Of a stretch of DNA of 20,843 nt, positions 7,943 through 17,243 are shown piece after piece. Numbering within the stretch: position 1 is the first letter of the stretch; every line of letters starts with the position of its first letter. The position numbers and the translations under genes were made by a program. Under the pieces are notes generated by a model, which was given only the letters and a program-made list of their open reading frames with translations, searched no databases and was not told the origin of the DNA. Where the stretch lies: contig JAFNAU010000012.1 of assembly GCA_017860335.1 (NCBI GenBank), forward strand, positions 1 to 20,843, in the 5' to 3' direction. Source of the stretch: Bacteroidota bacterium. Lineage in GTDB: Bacteria; Bacteroidota; Bacteroidia; Bacteroidales; Paludibacteraceae.

Positions 7943-7973
7943 CTTTAAAATAATTAATTATTAGTGTCATAAT

Positions 7974-9971
7974 ATGAAAAGATTCTTTACAATTTTAGTA
8001 CTCGTTTCAATGTTTACTTTTGTATGTGTAACATTGCATGCACAGGTAAGTTTGCAGAATCCAACGATAAAGGATTCCGGCTATGATCTTCAGGTAATTT
8101 TAGCACTGACAGACAAAAATGGTAATTCGCTTGACCAGTCAAAGCTCAGCTTCTATGTTTTTAAAGACAATTCCGATGCTCCTGTTACATTCGATAAGGA
8201 AATCTACACTAAACTTGATAGTAGTATAACAGAGATTCCTTATGGATTTGCAGATAAGGAAAATTATGATTTCTATCAGAATAGTGATGGAGCCACATGT
8301 GTCTATTATGCCTGGAGTGGACATAAAAAATTAGGTGCCCAGGCAATACATCGTGATGGCGACATAGTCTCAAAATCTGATATAGTTTGGACTGATGGTA
8401 CAATCACTTCTGCTGATGGTGGAACTGTGGATCCAGACCCAGACCCAAACCAAGATCCTACATTTGACGAAAGTGCACTTATCATAAACCCTGAAGGAAC
8501 AAAGACAGAAACTTCACGCAGTTCTTTCACCTATTATAAATTAGGTAGTGGTATTTATTCAGGCACTGATAATGGTTTGATAAGCAATTATGTAAATGGA
8601 ACCGACGGTAATATATATCTTCAGGGAACAATAGGTAAGTTTAAGATTGATAATTACATTAAGCTTGAAAAGATTGGTGATAAATATAAGGCTGCATTTC
8701 CACAACTAATACTTGTTCAGGAACAAGACGGTGTGAAATACCCATTTTATGCTTCGCGCCTTGTAAAAACGACGGATCAGGATAACGACAGTACTTACTA
8801 TGCAATTGATACCGCAAATGCTAATGAGCTGACATTCAGTTTGTCGGAAACAGGCGTTCTTACACTCGACGGCAGTTCGGATGGAAACGTAATTCTTGGT
8901 CTTATTGATGCGGATAGTATTTGGACAGGCTATGGTGATTATGATTTTTCAGAAACTCCTATCAATAGTCTTGTGACTACACTCCCTGAAGGTGCTGAAA
9001 TAAAGACATGGATACTCTCCTACAAGTTTGCCAATGACCCTGAAGGTGTTACTTCAACAAAGAAAGTTAGTGTGGCTATGGTGGGTAACGATATATTTGT
9101 CAGCAACCCATATAATAACAGCAAGGAGCAGTGGTTTAAAGGTACAATCAATGGCACAATAGCCACATTTCTGCCCAATCAGTTCCTTGGTGCTGATGTT
9201 ACAAGCAACCATTATCTGTACTTCCGTACGGGTAGGATGACAACAACAGATGGTCTGACATTTTTGTATGAACAGGCTAATCAAATTATTTTTAACTATA
9301 ATGCAGATGTTCAAAGCCTGACAACAACTGATGATGTAACGTTCTTTATTAGTCAGGGCACCGGAACAACAGCTGCTAATGTAGGAAACTACGACTTCCC
9401 TCAGTTCAAAATCTTTGTTGAAACCGTTGCTACTCTTCAGGATCCTGCTATTACAGGTATTTCTGATGAAAGTTCATACGATGACTATGGTTATGGATAT
9501 ATCCAAGTAAAAATTCCGACAAAAGACACTGAGGGTAATGACCTTGATACCGACAATTTGTATTACAGCATATACAAGCAAGGTGAGTCAACTCCTTTCG
9601 TACTGACACCGGCTGTCTATGTTGACCTAACTGCAGATATGACAGAGATACCTTTCAATCTGGAGAATTACGACATATATCCTTATGATGCTGATAACCG
9701 TACTGTGATACTTTACTTTCCTACTAACATTAAGTTGGGCGTACAGAGCATTTACCGAACCGCAGCTGGTAAGGAGTATAAGTCAAATATTGTATGGAGC
9801 GATGGTACAACGGGAATAACAGGTATACCTTCTGTAAACGTTGAAAACAGTACCGATGTTCGCTATTATGATCTTACAGGACGTCAGGTATTACATCCTC
9901 AGGTTGGTCAAATTTATATCAAAAAAACAGGAACGAGTGGCAAAGGTATTTTAATTAAAATAGTAAAATAA
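7974..9971 (+). CDS. Secreted protein with duplicated domains, first gene of the operon
   Basis: 665 residues with a signal peptide (MKRFFTILVLVSMFTFVCVTLHA). I do not recognise a named function. Residues about 27-143 and 488-612 are clear diverged copies of one domain: LQNPTIKD/LQDPAITG, TEIPYGF/TEIPFNL, KLGAQAIHR/KLGVQSIYR, SDIVWTDGT/SNIVWSDGT. A PDPDPNQDP linker (153-162) follows the first copy. Residues about 163-480 contain two related beta-rich units; the second (GNDIFVSNP...QWFKGTINGTIATFLPNQFLG) matches a motif common in secreted Prevotella/Bacteroides proteins. The C-terminus (YYDLTGRQVLHPQVGQIYIKK) is the short sorting-like tail seen on many of these proteins. No catalytic motif is visible. 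A binding or surface-display role for the substrate of the downstream transporter is my inference. The gap to the SusC start is 36 or 81 bp, so co-transcription is likely. Confidence 0.85.
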   Translation: MKRFFTILVLVSMFTFVCVTLHAQVSLQNPTIKDSGYDLQVILALTDKNGNSLDQSKLSFYVFKDNSDAPVTFDKEIYTKLDSSITEIPYGFADKENYDFYQNSDGATCVYYAWSGHKKLGAQAIHRDGDIVSKSDIVWTDGTITSADGGTVDPDPDPNQDPTFDESALIINPEGTKTETSRSSFTYYKLGSGIYSGTDNGLISNYVNGTDGNIYLQGTIGKFKIDNYIKLEKIGDKYKAAFPQLILVQEQDGVKYPFYASRLVKTTDQDNDSTYYAIDTANANELTFSLSETGVLTLDGSSDGNVILGLIDADSIWTGYGDYDFSETPINSLVTTLPEGAEIKTWILSYKFANDPEGVTSTKKVSVAMVGNDIFVSNPYNNSKEQWFKGTINGTIATFLPNQFLGADVTSNHYLYFRTGRMTTTDGLTFLYEQANQIIFNYNADVQSLTTTDDVTFFISQGTGTTAANVGNYDFPQFKIFVETVATLQDPAITGISDESSYDDYGYGYIQVKIPTKDTEGNDLDTDNLYYSIYKQGESTPFVLTPAVYVDLTADMTEIPFNLENYDIYPYDADNRTVILYFPTNIKLGVQSIYRTAAGKEYKSNIVWSDGTTGITGIPSVNVENSTDVRYYDLTGRQVLHPQVGQIYIKKTGTSGKGILIKIVK

Positions 9972-10052
9972 TAAAAATAATATTTTTTCATTTTATCATA
10001 AGACAGCATGCAAATTCTTTTTTCGCGCAAGTTGTTACTTTTTAAGACTGAT

Positions 10053-13000
10053 ATGCTAAGAAAATTTGAGACACTGCTACTACTGTTACTCATAAATATT
10101 GGAGTGACAATGGCGCAGACATATGTAAAAGGTACAGTTACAGCTGAAGACAACGGTGAGATGCTGATAGGTGCCACTGTAAAAATTGAAGGGGAAAATG
10201 TTGGTGTTATCACGGATGTCAACGGACATTTCGAGCTTTCTGTTCCCAAAGGTAAAAATATAGTCGTCAGCTATGTTAGCATGGAGAGTCAGGTATTGCT
10301 TCCTAAACCACTGATGAACATAGTACTGAAATCAAACACTACGTTAAAGGAAGTTGTGGTTACAGGCATGCAACAAATGGACAAGAGATTATTTACTGGT
10401 GCTACATCTAAGGTAAGTGGTGCAAATGCTAAGCTCGATGGTGTGGCCGATGTAAGCCGGTCTTTAGAAGGTAAAGTGGCTGGCGTCAGTGTTCAGAATG
10501 TGAGTGGAACATTTGGTACGGCTCCAAAAATTCGTGTGCGTGGAGCAACGTCTATCTACGGAAACTCAAAACCGCTGTGGGTTGTTGACGGTGTGATAAT
10601 GGAGGATGTGACTGAGGTTAGTGCCGATGAACTTTCTTCTGGTGATGCTGTGACACTTATATCGTCGGCTATTGCAGGGCTGAATTCGGACGACATCGAG
10701 TCGTTCCAGATTCTCAAGGATGGTAGCGCAACGTCTATCTATGGTGCCAGAGCTATGGCAGGAGTTATTGTTGTTACTACGAAGAAAGGCAGAGCAGGAT
10801 CAAACAAGATAAGTTTTACAAGCGAGTTATCGCTACGTTTGAAACCCAGTTATGACGATTTCAATATTATGAACTCTCAGGAACAAATGGCAGTTTATAA
10901 AGAAATGAATAATGCTGGTCTGCTTAATTTTGCAGAAACATATCGGGCAGCAAACAGTGGTGTATATGGTAAGATGTATCATCTGCTCAATACATACGAC
11001 CCCTCCACTGGTGCCTTTGCTTTGGCAAACACGCAGAGTGCACGCAATGCATATCTTCGAGAGGCTGAGTATAGAAATACTGACTGGTTTGATCTGCTTT
11101 TTAGTAATTCAATAACACAGAACCACTCTATCAGTATGGCCTCGGGTACTGAGAAGGCGCAGTACTATACTTCGTTCAGTTATATGAACGATCCGGGTTG
11201 GTACAAGCAAAGCAATGTGCAGCGTTATACAGGTAATGTAAATGCTCTGTATCAGATATCAAAAAAACTCAAACTAAACATTATAGGTAATGCTGCATAT
11301 CGTAAACAACGGGCTCCGGGAACGCTTGGTCAAAGTCTTGATGTTGTATCTGGTGAGGTAAAGCGCGACTTCGATATCAACCCTTTTTCTTATGCACTAA
11401 ATAGCTCCCGAGCATTAGATCCTGATGCCTATTATGTACGCAATTATGCAGCATTCAATATCTTTAACGAGCTGGAGAATAACTTCATGAATTTCAATGT
11501 AGTTGATACAAAGATTCAAACTGAGCTGAAGTATAAACCTACTGCAAAACTTGAACTTTCAACTATTTATGCATATAAGTTCTCAACTACATTACAAGAG
11601 CACGAGATTCACGAAAGTTCGAACCAGGCTCTGGCTTATCGTTCAATGGACGACGCTACCATACGTGACAGTAATCCATGGCTTTATACTGACCCCGACA
11701 ATGCAAATTCCTTGCCGGTGTCGGTACTGTCGTCCGGAGGCTTTTACCGTGAAACAAAGTACAGAATGAATAGTTGGGACGTTAGGGCAACAGCTAATTA
11801 CAACGATGTATTTAATGAAGATCATATTGTTAACTTTTTTGGTGGTATGGAGGTGAATAGTTTAGAACGTCGTAAGACTTTCTTTCAGGGAGTTGGTATG
11901 CAGTATGACATGGGTCTGCTCGCTTCATTCGATTATCAGTACTTCAAGCAGTCGCAAGAGGAGGGAACTTCCTACTACAGTGTGGTTGACGCCAATTCAC
12001 GTTCTGCTGCTTTCTTCGGTACAGCAAACTATTCATATCAGGGTAAATATAGCATTAACGGAACTATGCGTTACGAAGGTACTAACAAACTGGGGCGCAG
12101 TCGTTCTGCGAGATGGCTTCCTACATGGAATATTTCAGGTGCATGGAATGCCCATGAGGAGAAATGGTTTGGACAGCTGCGACCTGTCATGTCAAACTTT
12201 ACATTGCGTGCTTCTTACTCCCTTACTGCTGATCGTGGCCCTTCATTCGTCACAAATTCCCTTTCTGTTATCTCAAGTTATAACCCATGGCGTCCATTTA
12301 CGTCGGCAACAGAGTCCGGACTACAACTCGAAGACATTGAAAACAGCGAACTTACTTACGAAAAGAAGCACGAACTGAATATTGGCGCTGCAACAGGATT
12401 CCTAAATAATCGCATCAATATTGAATTGGACTGGTATCGCCGTAATAACTTTGATCTTATTGGTATTGTTAATACAACAGGCGTAGGCGGAATTATCTCT
12501 AAGTATGCTAACGTGGCCAGCATGCGCTCCCATGGTGTTGAGTTTTCTATTTCAACAAAAAACATTGAGGCGAAAAATTTTAAATGGAGCACAGACTTTA
12601 TATTTTCAAGGACGAAGAATACTGTGACTGATTTCGACTCTAATACCAGCGTTATTGAGATGGTGACAGGCAATGGATTTACTATGGAAGGCTATCCGGT
12701 GCGCTCGCTTTTTTCGTTTGATTTTCGTGGTTTGAACGAAGATGGAGTGCCTACGTTTGTTAACGAAGATGGCGAAATCACAACTTCGGATATTTATTTT
12801 CAGGAGAGAGAGAAGAAAGGACATCTGGTGTATGAGGGTTCGGTAGATCCTACCATAACAGGTTCGCTTGGTAATGTATTTCAATACAAAAATTTCAAAA
12901 TCAATGTCTTTATGACTTATTCAGGGGGCAATGTGCTACGTCTTGATCCTGTATTCAAAGGTACTTACTCCGATCTTACTGCTATGTCAAAAGAGTTCAA

Positions 13001-13364
13001 AAATCGGTGGACTGTTCAAGGAGATGAGGCTTACACAGACATTCCTGTTATTGCCGATCGTCGTCTCCATGCTAATGACAACCAGCTTAGTTATGCCTAC
13101 AATGCGTATAATTACTCAACAGCTCGCACAGCTAAAGGAGATTTTATACGCCTGAAAGAGATTAGTGTCTCATATGACTTTCCAAAGGAATGGACAACCT
13201 ATCTCAAAATGTCGGATTTTTCAGTAAAACTACAAGCAACAAACATATGTCTTTTATACAGCGACAAGAAACTGAACGGTCAGGATCCGGAGTTCTATAA
13301 CAGTGGAGGCGTGGCTTCGCCGATGCCTAAGCAATTTACTTTAACCCTTCGTATGGGACTTTAG
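10053..13364 (+). CDS. SusC/RagA-like TonB-dependent outer-membrane transporter
   Basis: With the ATG at 10053 the protein is 1103 residues and starts with a clean signal peptide (MLRKFETLLLLLLINIGVTMA). An in-frame ATG at 10008 adds 15 residues in front of it and is less likely. Residues about 22-95 are the carboxypeptidase-regulatory-like domain (VKGTVTAEDNGEMLIGATVKI, GVITDVNGHFEL), followed by KEVVVTG, the plug domain (VRGATSIYG, PLWVVDGV) and the SusC signature ILKDGSATSIYGARAMAGVI...TTKKG. The remainder is a 22-strand-type barrel ending in QFTLTLRMGL. It imports an unknown large ligand across the outer membrane using TonB energy and works with the SusD-like protein encoded 23 bp downstream. 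The plug insertion DELSSGDAVTLISSAIAGLN is a subgroup feature. The family assignment is very secure; the substrate is not known. Confidence 0.96.
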   Translation: MLRKFETLLLLLLINIGVTMAQTYVKGTVTAEDNGEMLIGATVKIEGENVGVITDVNGHFELSVPKGKNIVVSYVSMESQVLLPKPLMNIVLKSNTTLKEVVVTGMQQMDKRLFTGATSKVSGANAKLDGVADVSRSLEGKVAGVSVQNVSGTFGTAPKIRVRGATSIYGNSKPLWVVDGVIMEDVTEVSADELSSGDAVTLISSAIAGLNSDDIESFQILKDGSATSIYGARAMAGVIVVTTKKGRAGSNKISFTSELSLRLKPSYDDFNIMNSQEQMAVYKEMNNAGLLNFAETYRAANSGVYGKMYHLLNTYDPSTGAFALANTQSARNAYLREAEYRNTDWFDLLFSNSITQNHSISMASGTEKAQYYTSFSYMNDPGWYKQSNVQRYTGNVNALYQISKKLKLNIIGNAAYRKQRAPGTLGQSLDVVSGEVKRDFDINPFSYALNSSRALDPDAYYVRNYAAFNIFNELENNFMNFNVVDTKIQTELKYKPTAKLELSTIYAYKFSTTLQEHEIHESSNQALAYRSMDDATIRDSNPWLYTDPDNANSLPVSVLSSGGFYRETKYRMNSWDVRATANYNDVFNEDHIVNFFGGMEVNSLERRKTFFQGVGMQYDMGLLASFDYQYFKQSQEEGTSYYSVVDANSRSAAFFGTANYSYQGKYSINGTMRYEGTNKLGRSRSARWLPTWNISGAWNAHEEKWFGQLRPVMSNFTLRASYSLTADRGPSFVTNSLSVISSYNPWRPFTSATESGLQLEDIENSELTYEKKHELNIGAATGFLNNRINIELDWYRRNNFDLIGIVNTTGVGGIISKYANVASMRSHGVEFSISTKNIEAKNFKWSTDFIFSRTKNTVTDFDSNTSVIEMVTGNGFTMEGYPVRSLFSFDFRGLNEDGVPTFVNEDGEITTSDIYFQEREKKGHLVYEGSVDPTITGSLGNVFQYKNFKINVFMTYSGGNVLRLDPVFKGTYSDLTAMSKEFKNRWTVQGDEAYTDIPVIADRRLHANDNQLSYAYNAYNYSTARTAKGDFIRLKEISVSYDFPKEWTTYLKMSDFSVKLQATNICLLYSDKKLNGQDPEFYNSGGVASPMPKQFTLTLRMGL

Positions 13365-13387
13365 AAATAAATTATTAATAGAGAAAA

Positions 13388-14959
13388 ATGAAGAATTCTT
13401 TAAAATATTTACTATGTGCTGTAGTGCTTTTGTCATCATGTGACAGTTTTCTTGACAAAGTACCAGATAGCCGTACCGAACTGAACAGTGCAGATAAAGT
13501 TACTAAGTTGTTGGTATCTGCATATCCTTCGTTTACAAGCATACTTATGGCTGAGATGGCTTCTGATAACGCTATGGATAATGGGTCAAAGTACGAAGTC
13601 AGTGATAAACTTCAGGAAGAAGCTTATTTGTGGGACAAACTGACGGCACAGTCAAACGACTCTCCAAGCAACTTATGGCAAGGCTGTTATGCTTCGGTCG
13701 CTGTCGCCAATCAAGCTTTGCAGGCCATTGACGCAATGGGCAACTCTGCCAATTTGCAGCCACAACGCGGAGAAGCTCTAATGTGTCGTGCATGGGCTCA
13801 TTTTCAGTTGGCATTAATTTTTTGTAAAACTTACAATCCGGAAACTGCCAGTCAGGATTTGGGACTACCATACTCCAGTGCCCCTGAGACAACTGTTAAG
13901 CCTAATTACAAACGTGGCTCATTAGCACAACTCTATCAGAACATACAGAAGGATATTGAAGAAGCTCTGCCGTTAATTGATAACAATCTGTACAGTGTTC
14001 CGAAATACCACTTTAACCGTAAGGCTGCTTATGCCTTTGCTGCACGATTTTATCTTTATACTCAGCAGTGGGAGGCATGCATTGAAGCTGCGACAGAGGT
14101 TCTTGGTAGTAACCCAACAAGCTTATTGCGCAACTGGAATACAATCCACAATATGGCTCGCGACTATGAGTCTCGTTGCAATGCGTATATAGCTGAGTCT
14201 TCTGCAGCTAATTTACTGATACAGACTGCATACTCTGATATGCCGTTCTGGCTGGGAGCAACTGCATATGGTGCGCGTTACGGTCATAACAATGTAAACA
14301 TAGCTCAGAAAGAGACATATTTTATGGATGGTATATGGGGTAATCTCGATGAGGGTACAGGACTTTATATGGGGCATTCTACTTGGGGGCTGGAGCAGAA
14401 AGTCTGCTATTCAAAGTATTCCATGTATGCTGAATATACAGATAAAGTAGCTGGTACAGGTTACCGACGTAGTGTGACGGTGATGCTTAGCACAAACGAA
14501 ACGCTACTCTGTCGTGCCGAGGCTTACGCTCATTTAAAAGATTACGACCATTCAATTCAGGACATAAATTATTGGATTCAGACAAATACGCTTGATGGTA
14601 AAACGATTACTGCCAACTCCATCGATAATATATATGGTGACATGAAATATATGGAGGCAACAGACGGTACTCCACTTCCAGCCAACGAGAATGGTACACC
14701 AAAGAAACGTTTTCATCCTGTTGGCTTCACTGTAGAAGATGGTCGACAAGAGAACTTTCTTCAGTGCATTCTCCACCTGCGCAGATGCGAAACGATGATG
14801 GATGGATTGCGATGGTTTGACATTAAACGTTTCGGCATAGAAATAGCTCACAACCGTGATGGTATGAAAGCAGATATACTCCATCAGGATGATCCCCGAC
14901 GAGTATTCCAAATTCCGGATGATGTCATCAGTGCAGGAATAGAACCAAATCCACGTTAA
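13388..14959 (+). CDS. SusD/RagB-like nutrient-binding outer-membrane lipoprotein
   Basis: 523 residues; lipobox LLSSC (C18) followed by DSFLDKVPDSRTEL, the typical SusD start. The helical TPR-like scaffold is visible in MCRAWAHFQLALIFCKTYN, AAYAFAARFYLYTQQWEACIEAATEVL and ETLLCRAEAYAHLKDYDHSIQDIN. The C-terminus has the family ending (LHLRRCETMMDGLRWFDIKRFGIEI, DDPRRVFQIPDDVISAGIEPNPR). It should form the lid of the upstream SusC barrel and capture ligand at the cell surface. It lies 23 bp after SusC and 9 bp before the metallopeptidase gene, consistent with one transcript. Family identification is secure; ligand type cannot be deduced, although the peptidase neighbour hints at a peptide or glycoprotein (inference). 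Confidence 0.95.
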   Translation: MKNSLKYLLCAVVLLSSCDSFLDKVPDSRTELNSADKVTKLLVSAYPSFTSILMAEMASDNAMDNGSKYEVSDKLQEEAYLWDKLTAQSNDSPSNLWQGCYASVAVANQALQAIDAMGNSANLQPQRGEALMCRAWAHFQLALIFCKTYNPETASQDLGLPYSSAPETTVKPNYKRGSLAQLYQNIQKDIEEALPLIDNNLYSVPKYHFNRKAAYAFAARFYLYTQQWEACIEAATEVLGSNPTSLLRNWNTIHNMARDYESRCNAYIAESSAANLLIQTAYSDMPFWLGATAYGARYGHNNVNIAQKETYFMDGIWGNLDEGTGLYMGHSTWGLEQKVCYSKYSMYAEYTDKVAGTGYRRSVTVMLSTNETLLCRAEAYAHLKDYDHSIQDINYWIQTNTLDGKTITANSIDNIYGDMKYMEATDGTPLPANENGTPKKRFHPVGFTVEDGRQENFLQCILHLRRCETMMDGLRWFDIKRFGIEIAHNRDGMKADILHQDDPRRVFQIPDDVISAGIEPNPR

Positions 14960-14968
14960 TTAAAAATT

Positions 14969-15871
14969 ATGAATTATATAAGAAAATCAATACTTCAAGG
15001 CATTTTAGTTGCCTTTTCAGTTGTAGGAACGGGTGTGAGCTTCAGTTCATGCTCTTCCGAGGAACTAGATCCAGTCAGTGTTTTTGCAAGTGAAACCACT
15101 GAAGTGCAGAACGATTTCGATCGCTGGTTGGAAAAAAATTATGTAGACAATTACAATATTGAGTTTAAGTATCGTTTTGAGTTTAATGAGAGTGATAAAA
15201 GCTATAATCTTATTGCTGCCGATTACAATAAGTCTATTGCTCTTTCCAAACTTATCAAATTTCTATGGTTGGAGACATACGAAGAACTATGTGGTACGGA
15301 TTTTATACGTTCTTATTGTCCAAAGGTGATATTCCTTATAGGTTCGCCTGCATACGATGAAAGTGGCTCCGTAGTATTAGGAGCAGCTGAGGGTGGACTA
15401 AAAATATCACTCTTCAACGTTAATGGTATTAATACAGAGAATTTAAACGTAGAAGAACTCAATAAATGGTATTTTAAGACTATGCACCATGAGTTTGGAC
15501 ATATTTTAAATCAAAAGAAGAGTTATCCCACAGAATTCAATGAGGTTTCTGCGAAAAACTACCAGTCGGAGAGTTGGGTCAATCTCACTGATCAGGAAGC
15601 ACTCGATATGGGTTTCGTTTCAAATTACGCGAGTAGTGAGGCTTCTGAAGATTTCGTAGAAATCCTGTCAATTTACGTCACAAATGATGCAGCTTACTGG
15701 GATAATCTTGTAAGCAGTGCCAGCGAAACGGGGCAGCAGGCTATTAATGCCAAATTGAATATTGTGAAAAGCTATTGCAAGGAAACATTTGGTTTTGACC
15801 TCGACAACCTTCGCCGCATTGTACAGCGTAGATCTGCAGAGGTTGTAGATCTTAATCTTAATCTTGATTAA
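14969..15871 (+). CDS. Putative zinc metallopeptidase lipoprotein (Peptidase_Mx1-like)
   Basis: 300 residues with a lipoprotein signal ending at FSSC (C28), followed by SSEELD, an acidic run suited to surface export. The zinc motif HEFGH (H174, E175, H178) lies in MHHEFGHILNQ, and SEDFVEIL (about 226-233) supplies a likely third ligand, E227, as in gluzincin families with an EDFAE motif. This matches the putative zinc-binding metallopeptidases that recur with SusC/SusD and DUF4302 genes in Bacteroidetes. It probably cleaves a protein or peptide at the cell surface before uptake; the actual substrate is unknown. It starts 9 bp after the SusD stop and ends 22 bp before the DUF4302 start. Catalytic residues look intact. 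A neutral zincin with a structural role is the alternative. Confidence 0.9.
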   Translation: MNYIRKSILQGILVAFSVVGTGVSFSSCSSEELDPVSVFASETTEVQNDFDRWLEKNYVDNYNIEFKYRFEFNESDKSYNLIAADYNKSIALSKLIKFLWLETYEELCGTDFIRSYCPKVIFLIGSPAYDESGSVVLGAAEGGLKISLFNVNGINTENLNVEELNKWYFKTMHHEFGHILNQKKSYPTEFNEVSAKNYQSESWVNLTDQEALDMGFVSNYASSEASEDFVEILSIYVTNDAAYWDNLVSSASETGQQAINAKLNIVKSYCKETFGFDLDNLRRIVQRRSAEVVDLNLNLD

Positions 15872-15893
15872 AGATAAATAATAATTGACAGTT

Positions 15894-17204
15894 ATGAACA
15901 TATTACTTATAAATAAAGCCCGGAGGATATTTGCTGTATTCTTCACGCTACTTTCTTTGCTTCTTACTTCTCTTCTGCTAACTTCTTGCAACAGTGAAGG
16001 CGAAGTATTCACTGAGTCGTCGGCACAAAGAGCTACTACTGCAATTAAAGAATATACAAAAATTCTTACGCAACAGGAAAATGGATGGATTTTGAAGTAT
16101 TATCCTCAATCAGCGATGGAGTATGGTGGCTATACCACCTTGATAAAATTTGCAAGCGATGGCAAGGTGCAGATGGCGAGTGAACTGTTTAAGAGTACGG
16201 ATGTTTTGGAGAGCTCCTATTCTTTGAAACAGAGTGCTGGCATATATCTTACTTTTGACACATATAATGAGATGATACATTTATTCTCTGATCCTTCAGC
16301 ACCGTTCCGCGGGAGTACAGGAAGTGGAATGGAAGGGGACTATGACTTTAGTATTATGCACGCTTCTCAGGATAGTATTGTGCTTAAGGGGCGTAAATCA
16401 GGTACACGCGCCGTTATGGTGCCAATGAAGATAGATAAACAGTGGAAAGAATATATAGAAGAAACAAACGCAGCTGAGTTTATGATGACATTTAAGAAAT
16501 ACACTCTTGATGTCTCAGGAAAGACATATAAAGTGTCGCGTACTGACCGTAACCTCACCATCTCTGCCGATGAAGAAGAAACGCAGTCTTCTATCGTAGC
16601 TCACTATCTGTTTACCCCGAAAGGCATAGAATTGTATGAACCCATTGAAATAGATGGAAAGAAAATATCTGGTTTTGTTCTCACTGATAATGACGTATAT
16701 CCTGAGGTCAACAACACCGAGATAGTCTTAATGCCCGAAATTCCGAATCTAAACGAATATCTCGTTGATGGAATGTGGTTTATATCTTATAGTAATTTAG
16801 GTGTCTATGGTCAGAAATATTGGAATTATCTGAAGACAAGTCTTGACAATATCAATGAAGAACTTTTGTTCGCTTTCATCGGAACTTATAATGGGCAATT
16901 CAGCTTTACATTTAATAGCTCTGGCTATATTGGCTCACTTTATTATGACTATTTTTTTATTGGTAGTAATCAGATATCTCTCAATTTTCCATTGATGGCT
17001 GATACTAACGGAGCAAACTATTATAATAATGTGGCAGGAATGAAATCAGCACTTGTACCATTTGCGCATAGTTCTACTCGTTTCTTTAACCTAAGTGCCG
17101 ACGACGTTAAGCGTCCCACATGGATAAAACTTACTGACAAATACGAGAAAACAAATATCATTGTTCTGACCAAGTCTATCGTTACTTATCCATTTAAAAA
17201 TTAA
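15894..17204 (+). CDS. DUF4302 family lipoprotein
   Basis: 436 residues from the ATG at 15894; the frame extends to a TTG at 15885, but the ATG gives a normal lipoprotein signal (LLLTSLLLTSC, C32). The start of the mature part (SSAQRATTAIKEYTKILTQQENGWILKYYPQSAMEYGGYTTLIKF, described here in two parts: residues about 40-60 and 61-85) fits the conserved DUF4302 opening, as do SSYSLKQSAGIYLTFDTYNEMIHLFSD and SIVLKGRKSGTRAVM. The family has no established function; members are surface lipoproteins encoded at the end of SusC/SusD/metallopeptidase operons, as here. It is the last gene of the operon, and the two-component genes converge on it 39 bp downstream. No clear terminator separates them; only weak AT-rich pairing is seen at 17205-17243. 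Confidence 0.9.
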   Translation: MNILLINKARRIFAVFFTLLSLLLTSLLLTSCNSEGEVFTESSAQRATTAIKEYTKILTQQENGWILKYYPQSAMEYGGYTTLIKFASDGKVQMASELFKSTDVLESSYSLKQSAGIYLTFDTYNEMIHLFSDPSAPFRGSTGSGMEGDYDFSIMHASQDSIVLKGRKSGTRAVMVPMKIDKQWKEYIEETNAAEFMMTFKKYTLDVSGKTYKVSRTDRNLTISADEEETQSSIVAHYLFTPKGIELYEPIEIDGKKISGFVLTDNDVYPEVNNTEIVLMPEIPNLNEYLVDGMWFISYSNLGVYGQKYWNYLKTSLDNINEELLFAFIGTYNGQFSFTFNSSGYIGSLYYDYFFIGSNQISLNFPLMADTNGANYYNNVAGMKSALVPFAHSSTRFFNLSADDVKRPTWIKLTDKYEKTNIIVLTKSIVTYPFKN

Positions 17205-17243
17205 AGCAAAACCTTTAGATGATTTTTTATCTGATTGAGATTA

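Larger units (their letters stand above)
7151..7973. other. AT-rich non-coding region between divergent GH2 and Sus-type operons
   Basis: No convincing gene is present; the longest frame (7243-7431, plus) starts at TTG and resembles nothing known. It holds the likely upstream region of the GH2 gene, copy A of a structured repeat (7463-7600), several palindromes and the promoter of the five-gene operon. Base composition drops to clearly AT-rich compared with the protease and GH2 genes on its left. Confidence 0.7.

Noticed and set aside
10008..10052. Upstream ATG for the SusC gene
   Set aside because: It would place 15 extra residues in front of a complete signal peptide; the ATG at 10053 is more likely.
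11893..12378. 161-residue plus-strand frame inside the SusC gene
   Set aside because: It lies wholly within the well-supported SusC reading frame and its translation resembles no protein; an out-of-frame shadow.
14552..14911. 119-residue minus-strand frame within the SusD gene
   Set aside because: Antisense to conserved SusD sequence, with no domain or start context of its own.
15885..15893. TTG start for the DUF4302 gene
   Set aside because: The ATG three codons later gives a normal lipoprotein signal and is preferred.
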